Source: G963663775 sp963663775 (GTDB lineage Bacteria > Bacillota > Clostridia > Oscillospirales > Butyricicoccaceae). Taken from it: a DNA stretch of 64,000 nt. This document shows positions 10,024 to 18,686 of the stretch, piece by piece; within the stretch, counting starts at the first letter, position 1, and each line of letters starts with the position of its first letter. Location of the stretch: assembly GCA_963663775.1 (NCBI GenBank), contig OY760624.1, positions 1,922,001 through 1,986,000 on the forward strand, written 5' to 3'. The notes under the pieces are model-generated. The model saw only the letters and a program-made list of their open reading frames with translations. It ran no database searches and was not told where the DNA came from. The translations under genes were made by a program, and so were the position numbers.

Positions 10024-10056
10024 AAGCCCCTTCTGGATATCCAGAAGGGGGCTTCT
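10024..10056 (+). terminator. Strong rho-independent terminator, probably bidirectional
   Basis: GCCCCTTCTGG and CCAGAAGGGG(G)C pair around an ATAT loop, flanked by AAAA and TT-rich ends. It separates the SLH gene from the convergent chemotaxis receptor gene. Confidence 0.85.
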
Positions 10057-10077
10057 TGTGCGGCGCATATCGTTTTT

Positions 10078-12087
10078 TTACAGAGATTCGTCGGACGCTT
10101 CTGTAAAGGGTGTTACAAGGGAATCTCGCAGCTGGAAGACGGAAATTTGCTGCTTGAGTAAATTTGCCTGTGCGGAAAGCTCTTCGCTTGCTGCAGCACT
10201 TTCTTCAGCGGTGGCAGAATTGGTCTGCACAACCGCCGCAATTTGGTCAATGCCTTGATTCACCTGCGTGATGGCAGTCGCCTGTGCCTGTGAAGCGGTG
10301 TCAATTTGGTCCATGATTTCGGAAACCAAACCAGTCTTTTGAGAAACATTGGACAGTGCTGTTGCCGTGCCTTCTGCAATATCAGAGCCTTGGTTTACCA
10401 AATGAATGGAGTTTTCAATCAAAGCAGTGGTCTGCTGTGCGGCATCTGCACTTTTGGATGCCAGATTGCGTACTTCATCCGCAACCACGGCAAAGCCCTT
10501 GCCAGCTTCTCCGGCTCTTGCAGCCTCCACAGCGGCATTGAGTGCCAAAATATTGGTTTGGAACGCAATATCGTCAATGACTTTGATGATTTTAGAAATT
10601 TCATTGGATGCCAGATTGATGTCCTGCATGGCGTGGAGCATTTTCTGCATTTGCTCGTTGCTGTTTTGCACATCCACACCAACTTGCTGGGTATATTCCT
10701 TCGCTTGCGAGATGTGTTCTGCATTGTTTTGCACATCCGTGTTGATATGCAGGATGGTAGCGGAAAGTTCTTCAATGGAGCTTGCCTGTTCGGTAGCACC
10801 TTGGGACAAATCCTGCGCGGCATTGGAAACCTGTTCTGAACCGACCGAAACCTGTTCGGAGGCAAGGGTGATGCCCTCTAAGATGGTTTCCAGTTGTGTG
10901 ATGGTTTTTTGCAGGGAAATGCTCATGGAATCGGCTTCCGAGCGAGGGGTCACCTGCAATGTCAAGTCACCTGCCGCAAGCTGCTGCAAAATGACTACCT
11001 GTTCCCGAATGGACTGTGACATTTGGTTGAACGCACGGGAAAGGATGCCGATTTCATCTTCGCTGCCCTCCGGCAATTGCGTTTCCGCGTTTCCAACGGA
11101 AATTTCTTTTGCAGCCACCACAATCTGCTCCAAGGGAAGCTGAAGATGGCGTTTTAAGAAGTTTCCGTTGATGATAAGGCTGACAACAATGGTCAGAATA
11201 GAGAGGAGCAGAATAATGGCAATCAAAAATGTAGAATTTCGCTCAAAGGACACTAGGCTTTTGCCGGAAAATGCAATACCGGTCACGGTTGTGCCATCTG
11301 CGCCGAAAATCGGCTTGTACATTGTGGCATAATTCACTCCAAACAGCTTTACGGTTGCCGTATATGGTTGCTTTTGGTTGATGACCACCTCGGCAACCTT
11401 GGGATCTAGGGTGGTACCAACGGCACGTTGCCCTTCCTTCAAAATGGTGGTGTTGATGCGGGTATCGCCTTGGAAAATGGTAAATTCCGCCCCTGTGATA
11501 TTTTTTAGGGAGTCTAAGAAGTTGGTATCTGAAAGATAATATTGCACAGAAACCGCACCGACAATCGACCCATTCATCGCATAAATTGGAGAACCTGCCT
11601 CAATTGCGTAGAGGTCAGAGGTGTTCACCGCAATTTCAGATGCCGTTGTGCCGGAAAGTGCAGAGGCAATGTGCGGCTGCGCAGAAAGATCCGTGCCGGA
11701 CGAGGTGGCGGCATCGGTGCTGGCAAGCACAACACCACGCTTATCCGTGACCAAAATCGAGTCCGCATGCACAATTTCAGAAAGTGCAGAGATGCCCTGT
11801 GACAGCGCAGAGCGATTGCCGTCCGCAGTGGACTGCATGACATTCAGGTTGGTGGAAATGACCTGCGCCGTGGTTTCTAAAATCACAGCACGGTTTTGCA
11901 GTTCCCGCTGTAAAATTTGCAGGGTGGAATTGGCTTCTTCTCGGGACAAATTTTTAATCGAAATAGACGAGGATGCAATTGCAGTGGTTGCAACAATGGC
12001 AATTGCAAGCACGATGGTCCATACATTGAGTCGAATCAATTGGCGGCTTAGGGTTTTGGGTTTGGTTTTAGGAAATTTTAGGAACAC
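10078..12087 (-). CDS. Methyl-accepting chemotaxis protein
   Basis: A 669-aa transmembrane chemoreceptor. The N-terminal helix (about 20-44) and a second helix (near 280-305) bracket an extracellular Cache-like sensor; a HAMP domain and a long signalling coiled coil follow. The hairpin tip carries the family core IDDIAFQTNILALNAAVEAARAGE, which contacts CheA and CheW. GTG at 12087 is preceded by AGGAGG at 8 bases. No che genes are nearby, so it is an orphan receptor; the ligand is unknown. Confidence 0.93.
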   Translation of the reverse strand: MFLKFPKTKPKTLSRQLIRLNVWTIVLAIAIVATTAIASSSISIKNLSREEANSTLQILQRELQNRAVILETTAQVISTNLNVMQSTADGNRSALSQGISALSEIVHADSILVTDKRGVVLASTDAATSSGTDLSAQPHIASALSGTTASEIAVNTSDLYAIEAGSPIYAMNGSIVGAVSVQYYLSDTNFLDSLKNITGAEFTIFQGDTRINTTILKEGQRAVGTTLDPKVAEVVINQKQPYTATVKLFGVNYATMYKPIFGADGTTVTGIAFSGKSLVSFERNSTFLIAIILLLSILTIVVSLIINGNFLKRHLQLPLEQIVVAAKEISVGNAETQLPEGSEDEIGILSRAFNQMSQSIREQVVILQQLAAGDLTLQVTPRSEADSMSISLQKTITQLETILEGITLASEQVSVGSEQVSNAAQDLSQGATEQASSIEELSATILHINTDVQNNAEHISQAKEYTQQVGVDVQNSNEQMQKMLHAMQDINLASNEISKIIKVIDDIAFQTNILALNAAVEAARAGEAGKGFAVVADEVRNLASKSADAAQQTTALIENSIHLVNQGSDIAEGTATALSNVSQKTGLVSEIMDQIDTASQAQATAITQVNQGIDQIAAVVQTNSATAEESAAASEELSAQANLLKQQISVFQLRDSLVTPFTEASDESL

Positions 12088-12299
12088 GGTAAATCCTCCT
12101 GTGCGTGAATGAATACAAAAATAGTGTGTATTATTATAACAAAGAATCTACCTTTTTTCTATACACAAAATCTACATATTTCCGACAAAAGCTGTGCATA
12201 TTTACAAAGCAATCGCAAAAAAATGGGGCAGTTGCAGGGTTTTTCAAAGAAATCGTTTCATATTGTGGATAAGCAGGAAAAATATGCGGTACATAGAAA

Positions 12300-12325
12300 C
12301 AGGCTGCCCCGATTGGGACAGCCTG
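12300..12325 (-). terminator. Hairpin terminator after the cysteine-rich miniprotein gene
   Basis: Read on the minus strand, CAGGCTGTCCC and GGGGCAGCCTG pair and are followed by TTTCT. It lies 80 bases beyond the stop codon of the small gene. The rest of the 12088-12407 gap is A/T rich and holds the 5' region of the chemoreceptor gene. Confidence 0.55.
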
Positions 12326-12407
12326 TGCATAGGGGGCAAGTCACCCTTTGTGTGCGGGCGAGCAAGCCTTTTCTGGATGTGTACGCTTGGATGCAGCGTG
12401 GGTGTGA

Positions 12408-12581
12408 TTATCGGCAGCAACCACAGCCGTTGCAATCGCAATCGCATCCACAGCCGCAGCCCATGGGGGCAGTCGATGTGCCGAGGATACCGTTGCCGCT
12501 GGAGCAGCACCAAATCAGAATGATTGCGAAGATAATGATAATCCACCAATAATTTTCTCCTTGATTACACGGATAACACAT
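12408..12581 (-). CDS. Small cysteine-rich membrane protein (57 aa)
   Basis: A 57-aa ORF with 12 cysteines. It has a short N-terminal CxxC (MCYPC), one strongly hydrophobic helix (WWIIIIFAIILIW, residues 12-24) ending in CC, a Ser/Gly/Thr linker, and a tail of alternating Gly/Asp-Cys (GCGCGCDCDCNGCGCC). AGGAGG lies 9 bases before the ATG at 12581 and a hairpin terminator follows, so the ORF has its own expression signals. I do not recognise the family. The tail resembles metal-thiolate peptides and some small sporulation proteins, but this is only composition. A metal-binding or spore-associated role would be a guess. Confidence 0.72.
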   Translation of the reverse strand: MCYPCNQGENYWWIIIIFAIILIWCCSSGNGILGTSTAPMGCGCGCDCDCNGCGCCR

Positions 12582-12658
12582 GCGTCATTTCCTCCTATCA
12601 GTGATTTCCTTCTATCCTATGGAAAAGAGAAATCATGTGTTACACTCACAGCGCAATT

Positions 12659-13948
12659 CTAAATGAAATTTCCGTGCAGACCTGTTTCATCCAGCTGCGT
12701 CACATGTGCCTGCACCAGTTGATTGGGCTTGGCGGTGTCGCTGTGGATTTGCACGGTGAAATGATAGGGGGTGTGTCCGGAGAAAATGCCGTGCTGTTTG
12801 GGGTTTTCCAATAAAATTTCCAATGTCTTGCCGAGAAAAGAGGCGAGATAGGCATGCTCCATTTGGGCGGCAGCGGCTTTGAGTGCGGCGGCACGTGCTT
12901 GCTTCTCTGCCGGTGCAATTTGATGGGGCATTTCTGCGGCTGGGGTGCCTGTGCGGGGTGAATAGGGGAAAATGTGCATGGATGCAAATTGACAGGTTTG
13001 GATAAAATCCAAGGTTTGTGCATGCTCTTGTGCGGTTTCTCCCGGAAAGCCTGCAATGATGTCGGTGGTGATGGCGCAGTGCGGAAAATTGGCACGCAGC
13101 CGTTGGGTGCACTGATAAAATTCTGCAGTGGTATAGCGGCGGTTCATGCGCTTGAGGATGTTGTCACAGCCGCTTTGCAGCGACAGGTGAAAATGCCGCA
13201 TGAGATTGGAAAAGTGCGAAAGCCGTGTGCAGAAATCTTCCGTGATGATGCGTGGCTCTAAAGAGGAGAGCCGAATGCGTATGTGCGGCACAGCGGCGCA
13301 AACCTGATCCAACATGGTGACAAGCGAGGTTTGCGGGGTGAGGTCACGGCCATAGGCGGCGATTTCAATGCCGGTCAAAATGATTTCCCGCACGCCTTGG
13401 TCGGATAACTGCCCCACCTGTGCCAGCACTTGTGCCAGCGGCATCGAGCGGATGTGCCCACGGGCATACGGGATGATGCAGTAGCTGCAATAGTTGTCAC
13501 ACCCGTCCTGCACTTTGAGCAGGGCACGGGTGCGACCTTTCGGCACACCGGCAGGCAGAATCTCAAATTGCTGCGGGGGCGGTGCGGGTGCAGTGACAGT
13601 GGGCAGACAATCGTTTTGAAATGCGCTTTCACATAAAGTGAGAATTTCGGCACGATTTGCTGTGCCGCAGACCAAATCGATTTCTGGCAGGGCACGAATT
13701 TGTTCGGGGGAGGTTTGGGCGAAGCACCCGCAGGCGGCGAGGATGGCACGAGGATGCTCTCGCCGCAACTTGTGAAACGCACGTATATTTTTGTGGTCAC
13801 TGACGGAAGTCACCGTACAGGTGTTGATGATGACCGCATCGGCATCCGCAGAAACGATTTGGTGACCACGGGAGACCGCAAGCTGCGATAACGCTTGGGA
13901 TTCAAAGCGATTTACCTTGCAGCCCAACGTGAAAAATGCAAATTTCAT
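12659..13948 (-). CDS. mtaB: tRNA threonylcarbamoyladenosine methylthiotransferase MtaB
   Basis: A 429-aa radical-SAM methylthiotransferase that adds a 2-methylthio group to t6A37 in ANN-decoding tRNAs. The N-terminal UPF0004 domain has the cluster-binding cysteines (TLGCKVN, NTCTVT, AACGCFAQ). The radical SAM motif is GCDNYCSYC (CxxxCxxC) near residue 150, and the C-terminal TRAM-like region is short. The starting TLGCKVNRFESQ is typical of MtaB rather than MiaB. ATG follows AAAAAGGA. Confidence 0.93.
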   Translation of the reverse strand: MKFAFFTLGCKVNRFESQALSQLAVSRGHQIVSADADAVIINTCTVTSVSDHKNIRAFHKLRREHPRAILAACGCFAQTSPEQIRALPEIDLVCGTANRAEILTLCESAFQNDCLPTVTAPAPPPQQFEILPAGVPKGRTRALLKVQDGCDNYCSYCIIPYARGHIRSMPLAQVLAQVGQLSDQGVREIILTGIEIAAYGRDLTPQTSLVTMLDQVCAAVPHIRIRLSSLEPRIITEDFCTRLSHFSNLMRHFHLSLQSGCDNILKRMNRRYTTAEFYQCTQRLRANFPHCAITTDIIAGFPGETAQEHAQTLDFIQTCQFASMHIFPYSPRTGTPAAEMPHQIAPAEKQARAAALKAAAAQMEHAYLASFLGKTLEILLENPKQHGIFSGHTPYHFTVQIHSDTAKPNQLVQAHVTQLDETGLHGNFI

Positions 13949-14036
13949 AAAAAAATCCTTTTTGTTCTGGTAATCTACTCATTTGTATATTATAATAGAT
14001 ATTATCCAAAGATACAATCAAAAGAGGTGAAACTGG

Positions 14037-14273
14037 ATGACAGAAAAAAATATTCATTTGCGTGGAGTAGATGATATTAAGCTTTTGTGTGATGCTGCGG
14101 TCAAGTATGCGTTTGATATTGACATTCTTTCGGAAAACTATATTATTGATGCAAAGTCATTTATGGGCATTTTTAGCTTGCGGCAGAAAGAAGACGTCAA
14201 AGTGCGTGCAAGTGTAGATGCAGAACAGGCAAAGGTTTTTTTCGAAGAAATTAAGCTGCTTTGGAACGCATAG
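14037..14273 (+). CDS. HPr-family protein lacking the phosphorylatable histidine
   Basis: A 78-aa protein with the length and secondary-structure order of HPr. The second half matches the regulatory loop (AKSFMGIFSL, equivalent to KSIMGVMSL with the Ser46-type serine). At the site where HPr has HARP with His15 the sequence reads LRGVDDIK, so PEP-dependent phosphotransfer is not possible at that position. Such HPr-like proteins are probably regulatory. ATG follows AAGAGGTGAAACTGG, and a terminator follows, so the gene stands alone. Confidence 0.75.
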   Translation: MTEKNIHLRGVDDIKLLCDAAVKYAFDIDILSENYIIDAKSFMGIFSLRQKEDVKVRASVDAEQAKVFFEEIKLLWNA

Positions 14274-14295
14274 CGTTTTGTTTTTATGGGGAATT

Positions 14296-14324
14296 GTCGA
14301 ACCCGTTGGGGTTCGACTTTTTTT
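14296..14324 (+). terminator. Rho-independent terminator after the HPr-like gene
   Basis: GTCGAACCC and GGGTTCGAC pair around a short loop and are followed by seven T residues. Confidence 0.85.
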
Positions 14325-14370
14325 GTTGTTTTAAGAGTAGTAAGAGTACAAAGGGGAGGACAAAAAAGAC

Positions 14371-15783
14371 ATGTTTGCAGACATCAACAATGTGCTCAAT
14401 GCAATCGATAACATCCTTTGGGGGCTGCCGCTGATTGTATTGATTTTTGCAGGTGGAATTTTTCTGACCATGCGGCTGCGGGGATTGCAAATCAAGCATT
14501 TGGGAAAAGCCTTGCGGTTTATGGTCAAGAATGAAGACGACGGCACAGGCGAAGTGACCAGCTTTGGGGCACTGTGCACGGCACTGTCGGCGACCATCGG
14601 CACGGGAAACATCGTGGGCGTGGCAACAGCCGTCACCAGCGGCGGACCGGGCGCACTGTTTTGGATGGTGGTTGCTGCCTTTTTTGGCATGGCAACCAAA
14701 TATTCGGAAGGGTTATTGGCGGTGAAGTATCGCACGGTTAATGAAAATGGGCACAGCTTGGGCGGTCCATTTTATTACATTGAACGTGGCATGGGTGCAA
14801 AATGGAAATGGCTTGCTAAGGCGTTTGCCTTTTTCGGCATGTTCGTGGGTCTGTGCGGGATTGGTACGTTTACGCAGGTGAACGGCATCGCATCGGCAAT
14901 TCATAATTTCTTTGACCCGCAGGATGTATGGACAGTGCATGTTCCATTCATTGGAAACTATTCGTGGACAGTGGTGCTGGCAAGTTTACTGCTGACGATT
15001 TGCGTTGCTTTGGTTTTGATTGGTGGCATTCGGCGCATTTCGCATGTTGCACAGGTGATTGTGCCGTTTATGGCGGTTGCTTATGTTGCATTTTGCGTTA
15101 TCTTGCTGCTGTACAATGCGGAAAAAATCCCGCATGCCATTGTCACCATTGTGCACAGTGCGTTTGCACCGACTGCGGTAGCGGGTGGTGTCATGGGCAG
15201 CATGGTGCTGGCAATGCAAAAGGGGATTGCGCGCGGCATCTTCTCCAACGAAGCAGGCTTGGGCTCTGCCCCGATTGCGGCAGCTGCCGCAAAAACAAAA
15301 GAACCTGTGCGCCAAGGCTTGGTGTCCATGACGGGTACATTTATCGATACCATCGTTATTTGCACCATGACAGGCTTGGCTTTGGTGGTGACGGGAGCAT
15401 GGCAGGTGCCCGGTCTGGAGGGCGTGGAGGTCACAACCTATGCGTTCCAGAAGGGATTGCCGTTCACAGAAGGCGTGTCCTCGCTGCTTTTGATGCTGAG
15501 CTTGGTATTCTTTGCGTTTACCACGATTTTGGGATGGGATTATTACGGCGAACGCTGCTTGGAGTATTTCTCCAATGGCAGCAAGAAAAGCCTGACGGTG
15601 TATCGTTGGCTGTATATTTTGGCGGTTTTCATTGGACCGTATATGACGGTTTCAGCCGTTTGGACCATTGCAGACATTTTCAACGGTCTGATGGCATTGC
15701 CCAATATGATTGCTTTGCTGGCGTTAAGCGGCGTGATTGTTGCAGAAACCAAGGCATATTTTGCACGGTACACAAAAGAGTAA
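14371..15783 (+). CDS. Alanine/glycine:cation symporter (AGCS family)
   Basis: A 470-aa membrane protein with about 11 helices and AGCS hallmarks: SFGALCTALSATIGTGNIVGVATA near the N-terminus, GGPGALFWMVVAAFFGMATKYSEG, and FSNEAGLGSAPIAAAAAKT. The family takes up alanine or glycine with sodium. ATG follows GGGGAGGACAAAAAAGAC. Single-gene unit, with terminators on both sides. Confidence 0.93.
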   Translation: MFADINNVLNAIDNILWGLPLIVLIFAGGIFLTMRLRGLQIKHLGKALRFMVKNEDDGTGEVTSFGALCTALSATIGTGNIVGVATAVTSGGPGALFWMVVAAFFGMATKYSEGLLAVKYRTVNENGHSLGGPFYYIERGMGAKWKWLAKAFAFFGMFVGLCGIGTFTQVNGIASAIHNFFDPQDVWTVHVPFIGNYSWTVVLASLLLTICVALVLIGGIRRISHVAQVIVPFMAVAYVAFCVILLLYNAEKIPHAIVTIVHSAFAPTAVAGGVMGSMVLAMQKGIARGIFSNEAGLGSAPIAAAAAKTKEPVRQGLVSMTGTFIDTIVICTMTGLALVVTGAWQVPGLEGVEVTTYAFQKGLPFTEGVSSLLLMLSLVFFAFTTILGWDYYGERCLEYFSNGSKKSLTVYRWLYILAVFIGPYMTVSAVWTIADIFNGLMALPNMIALLALSGVIVAETKAYFARYTKE

Positions 15784-15796
15784 ATAAACACACAAA

Positions 15797-15836
15797 AGCC
15801 GCATGGATACTGCACTCACAGTGTCCATGCGGTTTT
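15797..15836 (+). terminator. Bidirectional terminator between the symporter gene and galM
   Basis: GCCGCATGGA(T)AC and GT(G)TCCATGCGG pair, flanked by AAAA on the left and TTTT on the right, so it can end both convergent genes. Confidence 0.85.
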
Positions 15837-15852
15837 CTGATAGAATAATCGA

Positions 15853-16908
15853 TTACACCCAATCCACCACACTGAAGCTGTACACAGTCTTTTGGTGATA
15901 GGTTTGCCCTGCATGCACAACGGGGGATGGAAAATTCGCTTGATTGATGGCATTTGGCCAGTTTTGTGCATCCAAACAGACTCCTGTACACATCGTATAC
16001 ATGGCGTCATCCTTGCCGGGAGGCAATCCGTCCAAATCATTGCCGGTATACAGCTGCAAACCAGGCTGGGAGGACCAGCATTCCATTTTGCGCCCGCTTT
16101 CTTCTGACATCAAGCAAGCGACCGGCATCAAAGCTGGGTTGTGCGCTGGTTTGATGACAAAATTGTGATTGTATCCATGTCCATGGGTCAGCTGCGCATC
16201 GGGTCGCTCAATTTGGTCCCCAATGCGTGTCATGGTCCGAAAATCGAAGGGCGTTTGGTCGACGGGACGCAACTCGCCCGTTGGAATGGAATCAGCATCG
16301 GTTGGCAGAAAATAATTGGCATAGATTTTCAAATGGTGGTCCAGAACCGTACCGGCATCATGTCCATCCAAATTGAAATAATGGTGATTGCTGAAGTTGA
16401 TAACGGTGGCTTCATCGCATTGTGCATAGGCATCTATCGTGAGCTTGTTGTCGGTCAGGGCATAGACGAGCTGTGCATCAACGGTGCCTGGATAGCCGCC
16501 TTCGCCTTTGGGCGAACGATAGCGAAGCACCAGTGCATCCTGCACGATGGAAGCACTCCAAATCTTGGAGCTGAATCCATCAAAACCACCATGCAGACTG
16601 TGTGCACCATCGTTGCTTTGCAGGGGGAAAGTTTTGCCGTTCAACATAAATTTGGCATCTCGGATGCGGTCGGCACATCGACCCAATGCGGCACCGAAAA
16701 AATGCCGATTGCTCAAATACCCGTCAAGGGTGTCAAACCCTAAAACAACATCGTCAAAGCCATTTGCGCCCGGTGCGGACAGCATGCGCAATGCTGCACC
16801 ATAGGTTAAAATTTCAGCAGTCATACCACTTTCGCTGCGCAAAGTGTAACAGGTGACCGGCTCGCCCTGCTGTGTCATGCCAAAAGGCTTGCAACCAATT
16901 ACCGACAT
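15853..16908 (-). CDS. galM: Aldose 1-epimerase (mutarotase)
   Basis: A 351-aa cytoplasmic enzyme interconverting the anomers of galactose and glucose. It has the galactose-mutarotase core: RCADRIRDAKF, AHSLHGG and FSNHHYFNLDGH with the catalytic histidine. In most family members the general base lies in a CLExQ motif near the C-terminus; here it reads CLDAQNWPNAIN, an Asp in place of the Glu. The rest of the motif is kept, so the protein is probably active or slightly altered. ATG follows GAGGAGGAT. No other Leloir genes are near. Confidence 0.9.
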   Translation of the reverse strand: MSVIGCKPFGMTQQGEPVTCYTLRSESGMTAEILTYGAALRMLSAPGANGFDDVVLGFDTLDGYLSNRHFFGAALGRCADRIRDAKFMLNGKTFPLQSNDGAHSLHGGFDGFSSKIWSASIVQDALVLRYRSPKGEGGYPGTVDAQLVYALTDNKLTIDAYAQCDEATVINFSNHHYFNLDGHDAGTVLDHHLKIYANYFLPTDADSIPTGELRPVDQTPFDFRTMTRIGDQIERPDAQLTHGHGYNHNFVIKPAHNPALMPVACLMSEESGRKMECWSSQPGLQLYTGNDLDGLPPGKDDAMYTMCTGVCLDAQNWPNAINQANFPSPVVHAGQTYHQKTVYSFSVVDWV

Positions 16909-17099
16909 AAATCATCCTCCTCACATCTCTGCCACAAAAGCACGGAAAATCGAAAAAATCCTCCCAATGCGTTTGCCCTGACACATAGCGAATGGTTTAC
17001 TATATGCCGAGAGCCTTGTGTTCCATTCCAAATACACAGATGATGCACAAACCGTACACCTGTATAAAATACAAAACCAAATGGTCTTTCTGAAGCAAA

Positions 17100-17152
17100 G
17101 CGCAGTGCTGCGCATTTGAGATTATTATAAATCGTTTGCGGAAATGGCGCAA
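17100..17152 (-). promoter_or_regulatory. Putative galM promoter with palindrome at the start site
   Basis: On the minus strand TTGCGC (17152-17147) and TATAAT (17129-17124) are 17 bases apart. About ten bases downstream lies the palindrome GCGCAG-TG-CTGCGC (17100-17113), placed like an operator over the transcript start. The leader to galM is then about 200 bases. In the rest of the 16909-17247 gap I see no convincing ORF or RNA gene. Confidence 0.5.
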
Positions 17153-17247
17153 TATTAAACAAGAAATATGCGGTATTTTGGGATGAAAATTGTTGTTATC
17201 AACAAAAACGAGAAATTTGTATTGGGCAATACTGCAATAGAAAATTC

Positions 17248-18018
17248 CTATTCTGTAGAAATTTGAAAAAAACGCTTGCCGTTTTCAGTGGTGCGATGGA
17301 TGATTTCTTCTACAGGAAGATTTCGAATTTCCGCAATTTTTTCGGCAACACGATAGACATATAACGAGGAATTGCGTTTGCCGCGAAACGGTTCAGGCGC
17401 CAGATAAGGGGCGTCGGTTTCAATCATGATGCGGTCTAGCGGCATCATTTCAATCACTTCATGCGATTTTTTTGCATTTTTAAAGGTGATAACACCCGTG
17501 AAGGACAGATAATATCCCAGATTTAAAAATTGCTGGGCGGTTTCAGCACTGCCGGAATAGCAATGGCAGACCCCGCGCACCTCTGGATGCTGTTCGGCGA
17601 TGGTCAGGCAGTCCAAATGCGCTTCTCGGTCATGCACGATGACAGGGAGCTGCAGACGCTTTGCCATGCGCATTTGTGCATGAAAGATTTCTTGCTGTTT
17701 TTTTCGGGCGGCAGCATCTTTTTCCCAATAATAGTCCAGACCGATTTCGCCGATGGCACGCACCTTGGGATGGTCTTTGGCAAGCTGTTCAATTGCCGCC
17801 AAGTCGACACCGTCTTGCAGATTTTCCGGATGGTAACCCACTGCGGCATATATAAAATCATAGGTTTCAGCATAAGACACCGCTTTTTGGCTGGTTTCTA
17901 AATCGCAGCCGGGGTTGAGAATCAGACCGACATTTTGCTGCGGCATGGCAGACAAAAGCGGGGTACGGTCCTCATCAAAGCGTGCGTCATCATAGTGCGC
18001 ATGTGTATCAAATAGCAT
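17248..18018 (-). CDS. tatD: TatD-family metal-dependent DNase
   Basis: A 256-aa TIM-barrel hydrolase with DTHAHYDD at the N-terminus, EIGLDYYW in the middle and ETDAPYL near the C-terminus, all metal-site motifs of TatD 3'-5' nucleases. The start at 18018 follows AAAGGAGAATACC and agrees with the family length; a longer frame to 18045 has no ribosome site. It is the last gene of a minus-strand group running from lexA through recG, hflX and yigZ. Confidence 0.92.
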   Translation of the reverse strand: MLFDTHAHYDDARFDEDRTPLLSAMPQQNVGLILNPGCDLETSQKAVSYAETYDFIYAAVGYHPENLQDGVDLAAIEQLAKDHPKVRAIGEIGLDYYWEKDAAARKKQQEIFHAQMRMAKRLQLPVIVHDREAHLDCLTIAEQHPEVRGVCHCYSGSAETAQQFLNLGYYLSFTGVITFKNAKKSHEVIEMMPLDRIMIETDAPYLAPEPFRGKRNSSLYVYRVAEKIAEIRNLPVEEIIHRTTENGKRFFQISTE

Positions 18019-18041
18019 GGTATTCTCCTTTGGAACGCAGC

Positions 18042-18686
18042 TCAAGACAATTCGGTTTTGCGTCCCATAAATTTACTTTCAATGTACTCGGCATAAACCG
18101 TGCCGGCAGTGGCTTCTGCAAGGGCGGTGTTTAAGGCATCCTCTTGCCCTGTGGGGAGCAGAAGCGTCAGCGTGACATCTGCGCCGTAATCGGTGCTTTC
18201 GATGGTGCAGTCAAACGAGCGCAGCAGATGCTGCACAATTTCAAACAGCGGATAGGGACACGCTACGAGCAGAACGGAAAACATGCTCATTTCCATCACA
18301 CCAGAGGCGGCAACCGCAAGCTTTGCGCCCTCAGTGTAGGCACGCACAAGGCCGCCTGTGCCAAGCAAAATGCCGCCGAAATAGCGTGTGACAACACAGC
18401 AGACGTTGGTCAGGTTGCGATGCCGCAGCACCTCTAAAATGGGCATGCCAGCCGTTCCCTGCGGTTCACCGTCATCGGAATACCGCATCAAATTGCCTTC
18501 CCGAATGAGATATGCCCAGCAATTGTGTGCGGCATCCCAATAGGTTTCCCGCATTTCTTTGATTTTGGAAACCGCTTCTTCTGCGGTTTCCACTTGCCAG
18601 AGCCGTCCTGTGAATTTGGAGCGCTTTTCCTCAAAATTGTCTTCGGCATAGGGCGAAAAGGGGATAAAATAGGTTTGATTATTCAT
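18042..18686 (-). CDS. yigZ: YigZ/IMPACT-family protein
   Basis: A 214-aa protein with the N-terminal IMPACT domain (KIKEMRETYWDAAHNCWAYLIRE, YSDDGEPQGTAGMPIL, VVTRYFGGILLGTGGLVRAY) and a C-terminal DUF1949-like ferredoxin fold. Homologues are linked to the translational stress response, but the bacterial role is not well fixed. The ATG lies inside the end of hflX (8-base overlap), so translation is probably coupled. Confidence 0.9.
   Translation of the reverse strand: MNNQTYFIPFSPYAEDNFEEKRSKFTGRLWQVETAEEAVSKIKEMRETYWDAAHNCWAYLIREGNLMRYSDDGEPQGTAGMPILEVLRHRNLTNVCCVVTRYFGGILLGTGGLVRAYTEGAKLAVAASGVMEMSMFSVLLVACPYPLFEIVQHLLRSFDCTIESTDYGADVTLTLLLPTGQEDALNTALAEATAGTVYAEYIESKFMGRKTELS

Noticed and set aside
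12244..12549. Minus-strand 101-aa ORF over the cysteine-rich gene
   Set aside because: No ribosome site and odd composition; the 57-aa frame has a strong site and a sensible membrane helix.
16899..17162. Minus-strand ORFs upstream of galM
   Set aside because: They cover the galM promoter and leader, have no ribosome site and no protein-like pattern.
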